From contig JALFWB010000012.1 in the NCBI GenBank assembly GCA_022787425.1, positions 1 to 43,884 of the forward strand: 43,884 bases of DNA, read 5' to 3'. The notes below the pieces were generated by a model. It worked only from the letters and a program-made list of their open reading frames with translations, ran no database searches and was not told where the DNA came from. The DNA comes from Akkermansia sp. (lineage in GTDB: Bacteria; Verrucomicrobiota; Verrucomicrobiia; Verrucomicrobiales; Akkermansiaceae). Made by a program: the position numbers and the translations under genes. The first letter of the stretch is position 1. The number at the start of each line of letters is the position of its first letter. Below, one piece after another: positions 8,850 to 17,519 of this stretch.

Positions 8850-10433
8850 ATGAACGACATCGACTGCATCACGCGCTTATCGGCCTTGGCCGGTGACAGC
8901 TTGGAGTTGCGTGTCCTCTCCGGGCTCTCCCGCGTGTTGGTCGGTCAGCGAGAAGTGACAGACCTCTTGGGGCATATTCTCACGGTGCTTCAGGATAATC
9001 TGGGGTTTTATCAGGGCGCGCTTTGCCTGTTGCAGGGGGACGTGTTGGTCATTGAGGCCTCCCACGGACTTTCTGCGGAGGAGAAGGCTCGTGGTACCTA
9101 CCACTTGGGGGAGGGTATTACCGGTACGGTGGGTAAAACGGGGGAGCCTGCGGTTATTCGTGAGACGGCGCGCAGTCCGCGTTTCCTGAACCGAACCGGA
9201 GTCCTTCGCGGTGGGGATAACGAGTCTTTCCTCTGTGTCCCCATTCGTCATTCCTCACAAATTATCGGTACGCTCTCTCTCAGCTTCCCTGTTCTTCCCG
9301 GGGATACGCTCGACAAGCTGGCGAGCCTTCTGGGTGTGGTAACGAACATTGCCGCCGATGCCGTAGCGGGTGTCCGTCAGCAGGTCGAGGAACGCCAGCG
9401 TTTGGAGCGGGAAAACGACCGCATGCGTTATGAGTTGGGCGAGAACGAGGGTTTTCGAAACATTGTTGGACACTCCTCGGCCATGCGTGCCGTATATCTC
9501 GAGATGACGAAGGTGGCTCGTTCAGAGGCTACCGTGCTGCTGATGGGGGAGTCCGGAACCGGCAAGGAGCTGCTCGCCCAAGCCATTCACTATGCTTCCG
9601 ACCGCCGGGATGGGCCTTTCGTGGCCGTCAACTGTGCTGCCCTGCCGGAGGGGCTCATCGAGTCCGAGCTCTTCGGGCACGAGAAAGGGGCCTTCACCGG
9701 GGCCATCAAGCAGCGCATCGGCCGCTTTGAGGAGGCGAGCACGGGCACGCTCTTTCTGGATGAAATCGGCGATCTCCCTCTGCAAACGCAGGTCAAGCTG
9801 CTCCGCGTGTTGCAGGAGAAGGTCTTTGAGCGAGTTGGCTCGCAGCAACCCATTCGCACGGGGGCCCGCATTGTTGCCGCCACGTCGCGTGATTTGGTAG
9901 AAATGAAGAGCACGGGCAAGTTCCGAGAGGATCTCTACTACCGCCTCGCTGTGCTGCCCATCGCCGTACCGCCGTTGCGCAGCCGCAAGGTTGATATCAT
10001 TTCTTTGGCGGATTTCTTCTTGACAAAATACAATAAGCAATACCACAAAAACGTTCTGCGTCTTTCTACTCCGGCCATTGATATGCTCATGAGCTACCAC
10101 TGGCCCGGCAATGTTCGAGAGCTGGAGAATATGATCGAGCGCGCTGTGATTATGTCTAACAGTAGCGTCATCAATGCCGTGGATCTTCCGCCCTCGCTCC
10201 AAACGGCTGCTGCAACCGGCACCCAGACCACGGCACCGGGACTTCCCATTGTACCCGGTTCTTCCGCCAGTCTTCAGGAGCTCACCGATGCCTTCGAGAA
10301 GGAGGTCATCACCGAGGCCCTCAAGCGCACCAAGGGCAATGCGTCCGCCGCTGCTCTTGCCCTCGGCACCACCCTCCGCAAGCTCAACTACCGCATCCGT
10401 CGTCTCAAGCTTTCCCCCCACCAATTCCGCTGA
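8850..10433 (+). CDS. NifA-like sigma-54-dependent transcriptional activator (GAF-AAA+-Fis)
   Basis: This 527-aa regulator has an N-terminal GAF sensor domain (about 20-185), a central AAA+ domain with Walker A GESGTGKE, the sigma-54 contact loop GAFTGA and Walker B LFLDEIGD, and a C-terminal Fis-type helix-turn-helix ([20 protein letters not shown]). The layout is that of NifA/NorR-type activators that remodel RNA polymerase holding sigma-54. The signal is unknown, and no nitrogen-fixation gene is near. It is the last gene of the operon starting at 2735, 12 nt after lptD, so it may regulate envelope or pilus genes. I found no clear -24/-12 sigma-54 promoter in this window. Confidence 0.92.
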   Translation: MNDIDCITRLSALAGDSLELRVLSGLSRVLVGQREVTDLLGHILTVLQDNLGFYQGALCLLQGDVLVIEASHGLSAEEKARGTYHLGEGITGTVGKTGEPAVIRETARSPRFLNRTGVLRGGDNESFLCVPIRHSSQIIGTLSLSFPVLPGDTLDKLASLLGVVTNIAADAVAGVRQQVEERQRLERENDRMRYELGENEGFRNIVGHSSAMRAVYLEMTKVARSEATVLLMGESGTGKELLAQAIHYASDRRDGPFVAVNCAALPEGLIESELFGHEKGAFTGAIKQRIGRFEEASTGTLFLDEIGDLPLQTQVKLLRVLQEKVFERVGSQQPIRTGARIVAATSRDLVEMKSTGKFREDLYYRLAVLPIAVPPLRSRKVDIISLADFFLTKYNKQYHKNVLRLSTPAIDMLMSYHWPGNVRELENMIERAVIMSNSSVINAVDLPPSLQTAAATGTQTTAPGLPIVPGSSASLQELTDAFEKEVITEALKRTKGNASAAALALGTTLRKLNYRIRRLKLSPHQFR

Positions 10434-10455
10434 CCCGTGCTTGCGCAGAATGATC

Positions 10456-10485
10456 TTGCAGAATGGGGGTAGAGTGTGGTATAGT
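10456..10485 (+). promoter_or_regulatory. promoter of HAD phosphatase gene, TTGCAG-18-TATAGT
   Basis: TTGCAG (10456-10461) and TATAGT (10480-10485) are separated by 18 bp, and the ATG follows at 10512, giving a leader of about 20 nt. Confidence 0.6.
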
Positions 10486-10511
10486 GACTTTGGGAAAGCC
10501 CCTGAACAGGT

Positions 10512-11177
10512 ATGCTGAAACTGGTGATTTTTGATATGGATGGTACGCTCGGAGATACGCTCGGGCTGTGCATCGAGGCCTTTCGTGAGTGTGTGGAGGA
10601 AGTAAGCGGACGCCGTCCCTCTGCCGCAGAGGTTGAGGGGTATTTCGGGGTGAGTGACAGGGGCGTGCTGGGGCATTTACTGGGGCTGGACCCGGAGTCA
10701 CCGGAGCTGCCTGTGGCCCGCTTGGTGGAGATTTACAAGCGACTGCATCCCCGCTTGGCTCCGGCGCCCTTTCCCGGGGCCGGGGAACTGCTGTTGCGCC
10801 TGCGTACCGAGGGGCTTGGTACGGCTCTCATTACCGGCAAGGAGGCCTACACGGCGGAGCCGACTCTGGAGGCCTTCGGCATGGTCGGCCTCTTTGACCA
10901 CATCGGCTACGGTGTGCCGACCCACAACTGCAAGGATGAGTGCATGCGCCGCCTCCTGAGGGAGTTTGCCCTGCTGCCCGAGGAAGTCATTTACATCGGC
11001 GATGCGCCCTCAGACATCGAGCATGCACACCGCGTCGGTATCCCCGTTATTTCCGCAGCTTGGGCTTCCACGGCAGCATCTGTTGCCTACGCCTGTGAGT
11101 CTCTCCGCCCGGAATACCGCCTGACAAACTTCGATGACCTCCTCCCCCTTCTCCTTCGCCTGCACAAGGGGGAATAG
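10512..11177 (+). CDS. HAD-family phosphatase (phosphoglycolate phosphatase/PpaX type)
   Basis: This 221-aa haloacid-dehalogenase-like hydrolase has motif I DMDGTLGDT with the nucleophile Asp, motif II LITGK, and motif IV IYIGDAPSD, with a helical cap between motifs I and II. Length and cap type fit phosphoglycolate phosphatase, PpaX or beta-phosphoglucomutase-like enzymes; the substrate cannot be decided. It has its own promoter and converges on galE across a shared hairpin. Confidence 0.85.
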   Translation: MLKLVIFDMDGTLGDTLGLCIEAFRECVEEVSGRRPSAAEVEGYFGVSDRGVLGHLLGLDPESPELPVARLVEIYKRLHPRLAPAPFPGAGELLLRLRTEGLGTALITGKEAYTAEPTLEAFGMVGLFDHIGYGVPTHNCKDECMRRLLREFALLPEEVIYIGDAPSDIEHAHRVGIPVISAAWASTAASVAYACESLRPEYRLTNFDDLLPLLLRLHKGE

Positions 11178-11203
11178 TGCCTTTTTCTCCGGGATATAAA
11201 AAG

Positions 11204-11236
11204 CCCTCGGCAGGGGCCGGGCCGGTCTGCCGAGGG
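11204..11236 (-). terminator. rho-independent terminator of galE
   Basis: CCCTCGGCAG (11204-11213) pairs with CTGCCGAGGG (11227-11236), a 10-bp stem. On the minus strand it is followed by CTTTTT, so it works as an intrinsic terminator for galE; in the other direction it may also help end the HAD transcript. Confidence 0.85.
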
Positions 11237-11261
11237 GAAAAATGGGATGAAGTAGAACGGC

Positions 11262-12278
11262 TCAGGCGTCGTACCCCTTGGGGTTGTTCTTCTGCCAGTT
11301 CCAGCTGTCGCGGCACATGTCCTCGATACCGTGCTTTGCCTCCCAGCCGAGCTCGGCCTTCGCCTTGGCGGGGTTGCAGTAGCAGGTAGCGATGTCCCCG
11401 GGGCGGCGCGGCTTGATGACGTAGGGAACGTCTACCCCGTTCACCTTGATGAAGGCCTTGACCACGTCCAGCACGCTGTAGCCGTGGCCGGTGCCGAGGT
11501 TGTAGATGGCCAGACCGCAGTTGCGGTTGATGGCACTGAGGGCCGCCACGTGACCGGCTGCCAAGTCGCAGACGTGGATGTAGTCGCGTACACCCGTACC
11601 ATCCGGGGTGTCGTAGTCATCGCCGAAGACACCGAGCTCCTTGCGGATGCCTACGGCCGTCTGGGTGATGTAGGGCATCAGGTTGTTCGGGATGCCGTTG
11701 GGGTTCTCACCCATGGTGCCGGACTCGTGTGCGCCGATCGGGTTGAAGTAGCGCAGCAACACGATGTTCCAAGCCGGGTCTGCCTTCTGTACGTCCATCA
11801 GCACCTCCTCCAGCATGGACTTGGTCTGGCCGTAGGGGTTCGTGCAGTGACCCTTGGGGCACTCCTCGGTGATGGGGATGATGGCCGGGTTGCCGTACAC
11901 CGTGGCGGAGGAGGAGAAGATGAGGTTCTTGCAGCCGTGGCTGCGCATCACCTCCAGCAACACGAAGGTTGCGTTCATGTTGTTCTCGTAGTACTCCAGC
12001 GGCTTTGCAACGGACTCGCCCACCGCCTTGAGACCCGCAAAGTGGATGACGGCATCGATCTTGTTCTCGTTGAAGATGGCCTCCATCGCCGCACGGTCGC
12101 GCACGTCCGCCTTCACAAAGGGAACCTCCTTGCCGATGATCTTTGCCACGCGGCGCAGCGCCTCCGGGTTTGAATTTACCAAGTTGTCCACAACCACAAC
12201 ATCGTGCCCGGCTTTGTCGAGTTCGATGATGGTGTGGGAGCCGATGTAGCCGGCTCCGCCTGTAAGTAGTATCGTCAT
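11262..12278 (-). CDS. galE: UDP-glucose 4-epimerase
   Basis: This 338-aa short-chain dehydrogenase interconverts UDP-glucose and UDP-galactose with bound NAD, supplying galactose for surface glycans and allowing galactose use. The NAD-binding motif GGAGYIGS is at residues 7-14, the catalytic Ser lies in SSSATVYG and the YxxxK pair in NPYGQTK. Length is the same as E. coli GalE. It has its own strong promoter and ends in an intrinsic terminator, so it is a single-gene unit. GalE with wider substrate range (UDP-GlcNAc) is possible. Confidence 0.95.
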   Translation of the reverse strand: MTILLTGGAGYIGSHTIIELDKAGHDVVVVDNLVNSNPEALRRVAKIIGKEVPFVKADVRDRAAMEAIFNENKIDAVIHFAGLKAVGESVAKPLEYYENNMNATFVLLEVMRSHGCKNLIFSSSATVYGNPAIIPITEECPKGHCTNPYGQTKSMLEEVLMDVQKADPAWNIVLLRYFNPIGAHESGTMGENPNGIPNNLMPYITQTAVGIRKELGVFGDDYDTPDGTGVRDYIHVCDLAAGHVAALSAINRNCGLAIYNLGTGHGYSVLDVVKAFIKVNGVDVPYVIKPRRPGDIATCYCNPAKAKAELGWEAKHGIEDMCRDSWNWQKNNPKGYDA

Positions 12279-12299
12279 AATCGTCTGTCGCTCTGTTGC

Positions 12300-12324
12300 A
12301 GCGGGAAAATGCGTTTCTCCCGCT
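12300..12324 (-). promoter_or_regulatory. hairpin in galE leader
   Basis: AGCGGGA (12300-12306) and TCCCGCT (12318-12324) form a 7-bp stem with an 11-nt loop inside the predicted 5' leader of galE, about 22 nt before the ATG. Function unknown; it could affect translation or stability. Confidence 0.4.
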
Positions 12325-12337
12325 TTCTTGCACCCTG

Positions 12338-12366
12338 ATTTTAGTCCTATGGCGCCCCCTTGTCAA
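12338..12366 (-). promoter_or_regulatory. galE promoter, TTGACA-17-TAAAAT
   Basis: On the minus strand TTGACA (12366-12361) is followed after 17 bp by TAAAAT (12343-12338). The leader to the galE ATG at 12278 would be about 53 nt and contains a hairpin. Confidence 0.8.
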
Positions 12367-12495
12367 TACTTTTTTCCTCGGCGGGCCTCATCCTTTCAAC
12401 TCGTTTCCCGGTCCGTTTGATGTGAGGTAGTGGGTGAGGGCACCGGAATGGATGGTTAGGCAGGTGGCGAAGGTCGGGTAGGGGGCATAGACAGT

Positions 12496-12527
12496 GCACC
12501 CCGCTCTGCAGGGGCAGGGCGGGGTGC
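12496..12527 (-). terminator. hairpin downstream of secretin gene
   Basis: GCACCCCGC (12496-12504) pairs with GCGGGGTGC (12519-12527) with a 14-nt loop, about 25 nt after the secretin stop. There is no clear T-run on the minus strand, so it may be a weak terminator or an RNA-protecting hairpin at the end of the pilus-like operon. Confidence 0.5.
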
Positions 12528-12550
12528 TGTACCAATGAACCGGTCGAGAA

Positions 12551-15352
12551 TTACGGACGAGCCAGACCGTCATCCGGGAAGAGACCCGGAGCGGGATTCG
12601 TCGCAGCACCATCGCCGGCACCGGAGGTGGCGCGGCCGCGGACGGGCTGTCCGGTGGGACTGATCTTCTCAGCCGTCACGAAGATCATGAGGTTCTTACG
12701 GGTGTGGCTTTCTGCCTCACTGCGGAAGAGACGACCAACGAGCGGAAGATCACCGAAGACCGGCACCTTATCCTCCACCTTCTGAACCTGATCCTCAATC
12801 ATACCACCGATAGCGATGGTGTGACCATCGAAGATGCAGGGGTTCGTGTTCACGTAGCGGCGGCTGAAGACCGGCATATCGATGCGGTTCTCCGTCAGCT
12901 GGGTGGGATCGGGAGCCACATAGCCCACAGGCGGGTTTTCCGGCGTAGCGGCCGGGGCCACGATGGGGGAGCCGAAGTTCACGAAGCCCTCGAAGTCCAC
13001 CACACGCACCTCGAAACGCTGGAAGCGGATGACATCGTCATTCATCTCCGGATCGATCTTGAAGCGCATCATCACGCCGACTTCCTCGGCAGCCCAGTCG
13101 CTCGGCGTAGCACCGGCAGCCACGGCGGAGCCATCACGCACGTCATCCGGGATCTGCGGTGCATCGTAGGCGGTGGGGTAGATAAAGCGGCGAACCACCT
13201 CGATCTTGGCGGCACCTTCATCTTCCGTCTGGTTCTGCACCATCTCATCCTGCGGGGAGGAGTACTCGAGACCATCCTCTGTGGGGCGAACCACCAAGCT
13301 GGGAGCGGACATCACATCCACGCCCTTCTTCTGGGAGAGACCACGCATGATGGCTTGGAAGGAACCCTTGTTGTAGATGCCGGAGACCGAGAGAATGCCC
13401 GGTGCAGCCTCCTGAGCCACGGAATTGGCGGCAGAACCGGCGGCAATGAGCTGCTTGAGCGAGTTGCCCGTGATGGCACCCGTGCCCGTGCGGAGACCAC
13501 CCGTGGCCAGACCGGAAATCTGGTCGCTGGTAGCACCGGAGGTGGAGGTGTAGGTGGGCCACTGACCCATGTTCTTGTGATAATTGGAGTAGGCGGAACC
13601 CGGGCTGGTGACGAAATCCGTCAGTCCGCGTGTGGTCGAGGCACCGGCGTTGGTGCCGCCGCCGACATAGGCGGTGCCGGAGTTGTTGACGGAGAAGGGA
13701 TTGACGATCCAGTCAAAGCTCAATTCCTCCGTATTCTCCTGGGTAACTTCCACAAACTTGGTGCTCACTTTCACCATGTTGTACTGCTTGCTGTTGCCGT
13801 ATTCGGTCAGTGCGCAGTCAACGATGTCCAAGTCATCCTGGGTGCTGTAGACAGTCAGGGTGCGGGTGCTGCGGGAGTACTGGGCAAAGGAGCCCTTGGG
13901 GAAGGAGAGACCCTGCTCGCGCAGAGAGGCCTTCGCATCAATGCGTGCGGACTTCTTGGTGCCGCCGCCGTCGCCGTAACCCTCATCATCATCTTCCTCT
14001 TCATCATCACCGCCGGCGGAGGTGAAGAAATCACTGGAGACGTTGTTCCACTGGCGGCGGATGAGCTTCTCATTGCCACCAACGGCGGGGTACACTTCCA
14101 CGGCGTTCTCCTCCACGCGGAACTTGCAACCGGCTTGGTCGCACATACGCTCCAGCAACTCGCGAGCGGTAATGTTGTCCAAGCGCAAGGCGCGGATAAC
14201 GGCGGGCGGTGCCTGCTCGACAACGGTGCGGGGACCGGAAGAAGCGGGCTCCTCCTCTTCCTCCTCACCCTCCTCTCCATCCTCTTCCTCACCGTCCTCC
14301 TCCTCATCGCTGCTCGCGGCGGGAGCTGCAGCGGGGGCGGGGGCTGTAGCGGGCTTGCTGAAAATGAAGTTCACCTGAGAACCGTTCTTACGGGTCTCGT
14401 TGCGCAGGAAGTCCAAGGCGTCCTCCATAGCCGTGTCTTCAAAGTTGACACTGGCGATGCGGATGCGATTGAGGGCGTCCTCAATGCGCATCTGACCGGG
14501 GGTGGTAGCGGGCTCGCTGGAGCCGGTCGGGCCGAGATCCACGTCCGGCAGATCCGTAGCGTTGCTCTCCTCCCACATGGCATCCACAGCCTTGAGCATG
14601 GAGGCACGGGCAGAGCGGCGGGCATCCCCGTAGTACTGCATCTGGCGCTTGCTGATGCGCTCTTGCATCTGGCGGGCAGCGCGGTTGTAGGGGTCAATCT
14701 TCAGGACTCGGTCGCACTCGGCGTAGGCGTCCTCCCACTTCCCTAAATCAAAGTTGCCCTGGGCGAGTGTCAGCAGGCGCTGTACCTCGTTGACGTCGCG
14801 TACATGTTGCGGGGTGAGGGCCGGATTGTTGCGGATCGGGTCGCGCAGTTGCTCCAGAGTCTTCTTGGCCAGCTTGTTGCCGGGTGTACGGGCAATCACA
14901 TGCAGCAGAAGCTGCTCGGCGTCATCGTAGCGACCGACTTTGCTGTACTCTACGGAAACCGCAATGGCTGCCGTATCCAAGCAATCGATGATATGCTGCT
15001 GCAGCTTCTTGGTCGCCGGGGCCTTGGGAATCACTTTCCAAGCTGCTTCAAACTTCTCGTAAGCCTCCTTGTATTTCTTGGCTTCGTAGAGGGTGCGACC
15101 CTCTTGCAGATACTGGAGAGCTTGCTGGCGGTCTGCCTCGCGGCGGGCGGCTTCGCGTTGCTCGATCGAGGAAGTCGAGGCAGATGTCTCAGAAGCATAG
15201 CGGGCCTCCGGTCCGACAACGCTGGTACCCGATGCGGTGGATGTGCTTACGAACCCCGGAGTGCCCGCGCCTGCCGCAATCGATGTGCAGGTGAAGGCTA
15301 CACCCATAAGGATCATAGCACTCTTTGAGTTGATGAGAGGTGAACGGTTCAT
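12551..15352 (-). CDS. secretin, Amuc_1098-like (PilQ/GspD type)
   Basis: This 933-aa outer-membrane channel protein starts with a signal peptide (to about residue 28), followed by TPR-like helices (about 75-235, e.g. GNFDLGKWEDAYAECDRVL), then N-domain modules and the secretin domain. The C-terminal part has KKGVDVMSAPSLVV, IAIGGMIEDQ and VPVFGDLPLVGRLF, hallmark secretin sequences. Two acidic runs are striking: Glu/Asp-rich at 349-368, in what looks like the short N-domain, and another shortly before residue 470. It would let a fibre or substrate cross the outer membrane. As last gene of the five-gene block it corresponds in position to Amuc_1098. A long open frame on the opposite strand is a shadow. 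Confidence 0.92.
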   Translation of the reverse strand: MNRSPLINSKSAMILMGVAFTCTSIAAGAGTPGFVSTSTASGTSVVGPEARYASETSASTSSIEQREAARREADRQQALQYLQEGRTLYEAKKYKEAYEKFEAAWKVIPKAPATKKLQQHIIDCLDTAAIAVSVEYSKVGRYDDAEQLLLHVIARTPGNKLAKKTLEQLRDPIRNNPALTPQHVRDVNEVQRLLTLAQGNFDLGKWEDAYAECDRVLKIDPYNRAARQMQERISKRQMQYYGDARRSARASMLKAVDAMWEESNATDLPDVDLGPTGSSEPATTPGQMRIEDALNRIRIASVNFEDTAMEDALDFLRNETRKNGSQVNFIFSKPATAPAPAAAPAASSDEEEDGEEEDGEEGEEEEEEPASSGPRTVVEQAPPAVIRALRLDNITARELLERMCDQAGCKFRVEENAVEVYPAVGGNEKLIRRQWNNVSSDFFTSAGGDDEEEDDDEGYGDGGGTKKSARIDAKASLREQGLSFPKGSFAQYSRSTRTLTVYSTQDDLDIVDCALTEYGNSKQYNMVKVSTKFVEVTQENTEELSFDWIVNPFSVNNSGTAYVGGGTNAGASTTRGLTDFVTSPGSAYSNYHKNMGQWPTYTSTSGATSDQISGLATGGLRTGTGAITGNSLKQLIAAGSAANSVAQEAAPGILSVSGIYNKGSFQAIMRGLSQKKGVDVMSAPSLVVRPTEDGLEYSSPQDEMVQNQTEDEGAAKIEVVRRFIYPTAYDAPQIPDDVRDGSAVAAGATPSDWAAEEVGVMMRFKIDPEMNDDVIRFQRFEVRVVDFEGFVNFGSPIVAPAATPENPPVGYVAPDPTQLTENRIDMPVFSRRYVNTNPCIFDGHTIAIGGMIEDQVQKVEDKVPVFGDLPLVGRLFRSEAESHTRKNLMIFVTAEKISPTGQPVRGRATSGAGDGAATNPAPGLFPDDGLARP

Positions 15353-15362
15353 GGTAATGCTC

Positions 15363-15400
15363 TATTTATGGCAGATTTCTCTTGATTTGTAAAGTCTACA
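15363..15400 (-). promoter_or_regulatory. possible internal promoter before secretin gene
   Basis: In the A/T-rich 80-bp gap, the minus strand has TTTACA followed after 17 bp by CATAAA, about 15-20 nt before the secretin ATG. Match to consensus is moderate. It would let the secretin be expressed separately from the upstream genes. Confidence 0.35.
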
Positions 15401-15432
15401 GTTCGTATTTTCGCAAAAAAACAGGATTTTTT

Positions 15433-16551
15433 TTAATTTTGAGGGGCTTTTGAGACCTGAATCGGGGTATCTGCCCCCTCTCGGAGGATGGAAACGGTAC
15501 TTCCTTTGCCGACGGATTGGAAGTTGCACTTAATGGTCGAGCCGGGAACGGTGAAGGAATCTCCCTTCCGGACGGTGAGGGTCTTACCGACCTCAGAACC
15601 GGCGGTGACACGCAGGGTGGCCGTGGTAATCTTGTACTGCAAGCCCTTGACGTTCGCCGCGTCTTTCTCATTGGCCTTGGGCTTGCCGGCGCGGATCTTG
15701 TACGGCGTGCTTCCGGGGAAGGTGTTGTCCTGTACTACGACCACGTTCTCCTCATGTTTGCCCATGGAGTCAGTGAACTCCGCCTTCTCGAAGCCAACGA
15801 GGGTGAAGCGGCTCTTTTCCTTGTCATCGGCAGAGAGGGCAAAGGTGTCTCCCGGCTTGAGCGTGAGCTTGTTGATGGGGGTGAGGTCCGCCGCGTTCTT
15901 GAAGACCTTGACGGCCACCTGGGCCGGTGTCGGTTCCGTGGCGAACATGGTATCTACAATGATGGCTGCCTCGCTCGTCTGCGTGCGCACTACCTCCAGC
16001 TTGGCACCCTGCGGGGTCACCAAATCCGGGTAGCTCGCCTTGTCGTTCGGCTTGGTCTTGGCTTGGAATTCCTCCAAGTTGGAGAAGCCGTCACCATCCG
16101 AATCCTTCTTCAGGGCGTCGGATTGGGTGAACTCTTTGGCCAAGCCGTTGTCGAGGAACCAGAGGTTGGGAACGGCTGTGTTCTCCTCGCCGAAGCGGTG
16201 GATGTCGACACTGTTCTTGCCCAGGATGTCAACGACAGCCGTGCGAACCTGACCGCCGGCGTCCTTGTCTGCCAGCTGCCACAGTGGGAGGGAGAAGAAG
16301 GGGCGGGAGGTGCGCGTCTTGTCCTCGGAGAAAGCCGGGTCCTTCAGCGTTGGAATGGCTGCGGCCTCCTGTGCGCTTTGCACGGCAGCTTGCGTGTCCT
16401 TCACGATTTTGCCGGCGTTGGCACTCACAGAGCCATCGGGGGCCTGCGGTGCCTCTTTGGGGGCCCATACAAAGGACATACCCGCCGCTGCTATGCCCAG
16501 CAGGGCACCGACGGTTACGATGGTTGCGGAATTCTTTGATTGTGCATCCAT
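15433..16551 (-). CDS. Amuc_1099-like pilus-locus protein, PilP position
   Basis: This 372-aa protein has one N-terminal membrane segment (about 10-30) and an exported remainder. Around residue 150 it carries a calcium-binding thrombospondin-3-like motif, DSDGDGFSNLEEF. The C-terminal half holds two similar beta-rich modules (LKPGDTFALSADDKEKSRFTLVGFE and VRKGDSFTVPGSTIKCNFQSVG), the kind of small beta fold found in PilP-type linkers. Its place between the Amuc_1100-like gene and the secretin supports a role connecting the inner-membrane platform to the secretin. The family name rests on gene order and recollection of the A. muciniphila locus. Confidence 0.75.
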   Translation of the reverse strand: MDAQSKNSATIVTVGALLGIAAAGMSFVWAPKEAPQAPDGSVSANAGKIVKDTQAAVQSAQEAAAIPTLKDPAFSEDKTRTSRPFFSLPLWQLADKDAGGQVRTAVVDILGKNSVDIHRFGEENTAVPNLWFLDNGLAKEFTQSDALKKDSDGDGFSNLEEFQAKTKPNDKASYPDLVTPQGAKLEVVRTQTSEAAIIVDTMFATEPTPAQVAVKVFKNAADLTPINKLTLKPGDTFALSADDKEKSRFTLVGFEKAEFTDSMGKHEENVVVVQDNTFPGSTPYKIRAGKPKANEKDAANVKGLQYKITTATLRVTAGSEVGKTLTVRKGDSFTVPGSTIKCNFQSVGKGSTVSILREGADTPIQVSKAPQN

Positions 16552-16563
16552 AGTATCAGAAAG

Positions 16564-17493
16564 CTATTTTTTAGAGGTTTTGGCGGGTTCCGGTACAAAG
16601 TAGAGAGCGCGGACGGTGAGGTGTACGCGTGCCTGCTCGCCGTCCAGACCTGCAATTTGCTTGGCCACGGGTACGGCCGGTTGCGCGGCCTGACCACCGG
16701 CGGCTTCTGCACTCTGGGTGGTGGGAATAGCATCCGGCTGCTTGCCGAGTGCGTCGTCCATGGGCTGCAGTGCTGTGTCATTCTTGATGGCCAAGCCGGT
16801 GATGATGTAGAAGACCTGCTTGTCATTCATGATGCTGTTGAGAGCGGTCGTGAGGGTGCCGCTCTTGGCCGTGAAGGCCAGCTCCATGTCCACCGGGAAG
16901 TATTTGCGTCCCAAGATGTCCAGTTTCTTGGCTGCTTTGGCTGCTTCCTTGGGATCCGGCAACGGGGCGCAGAATACCTTGTCCAGACGAGCGGCACCTG
17001 CCGCAACAACGTGGTTCTCCAGTCCGTTGATGGCCTCCAGCTGGAAGGTGAGCAGGGGTACCATATCCGCCTGCGGGGTGTCTCGCAGCAGGGTGCTCAT
17101 GCCCAAATCCCGCGCAGCTGCGGCAATCTCACAGCCTTTCTCTTTGGCGGCGGCTGTAAGTTTCTCGTTCAGGGTGCGGAGACGAGCCTGGAATTCCGGC
17201 GAGGTGAGCGGTTTGGCGTCACACAGGGCGGGGTAGGAGGCGAATTGCGCCTTCATAGCCTCCTTTTGTGCAGCCAAGGTTTTATTTGCTGCCGTCAATT
17301 CCTTCTGAATTGCCTGGGAGGGGGCGTATTCGGCATCCGCCATCGCACTGATGTTGTCGGAGAGGTCGTTTAATTTTTTGGTGGCTTCCTCACAGGCGCT
17401 GTGCTGTGAGAAGCCGACGTAGCCCAGCCCTGCAAAGGCCGCCAAGAAGGCGGCAGAGATGCCCAGCACGCGCTTGTTTTCACTGATGCTCAT
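16564..17493 (-). CDS. Amuc_1100-like membrane protein, PilO position
   Basis: This 309-aa protein has a single N-terminal membrane helix (about 10-28), a coiled coil (about 30-75) and a periplasmic domain. Compared from memory with A. muciniphila Amuc_1100, several blocks line up: LLTFQLEAINGLENHVV, PVDMELAFTAKSGTL and the following FYIITGLAIKND. The C-terminus has the same Ala/Pro-rich linker before the last strand (ARVHLTVRALYFV). Amuc_1100 is the protein reported to act on host TLR2, and its fold resembles PilO/GspM. Here it follows the PilM-PilN-like gene by 26 nt, as PilO follows PilN elsewhere. Overall identity appears low, so immune activity must not be assumed. Confidence 0.85.
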   Translation of the reverse strand: MSISENKRVLGISAAFLAAFAGLGYVGFSQHSACEEATKKLNDLSDNISAMADAEYAPSQAIQKELTAANKTLAAQKEAMKAQFASYPALCDAKPLTSPEFQARLRTLNEKLTAAAKEKGCEIAAAARDLGMSTLLRDTPQADMVPLLTFQLEAINGLENHVVAAGAARLDKVFCAPLPDPKEAAKAAKKLDILGRKYFPVDMELAFTAKSGTLTTALNSIMNDKQVFYIITGLAIKNDTALQPMDDALGKQPDAIPTTQSAEAAGGQAAQPAVPVAKQIAGLDGEQARVHLTVRALYFVPEPAKTSKK

Positions 17494-17519
17494 GTTATTA
17501 ACCTGTTTAAGTGTTGTTG

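Noticed and set aside
12704..14746. 680-codon open frame on the plus strand
   Set aside because: It lies wholly opposite the secretin gene, has no ribosome-binding site and a His/Gly/Ala-rich composition typical of the antisense of GC-rich genes.
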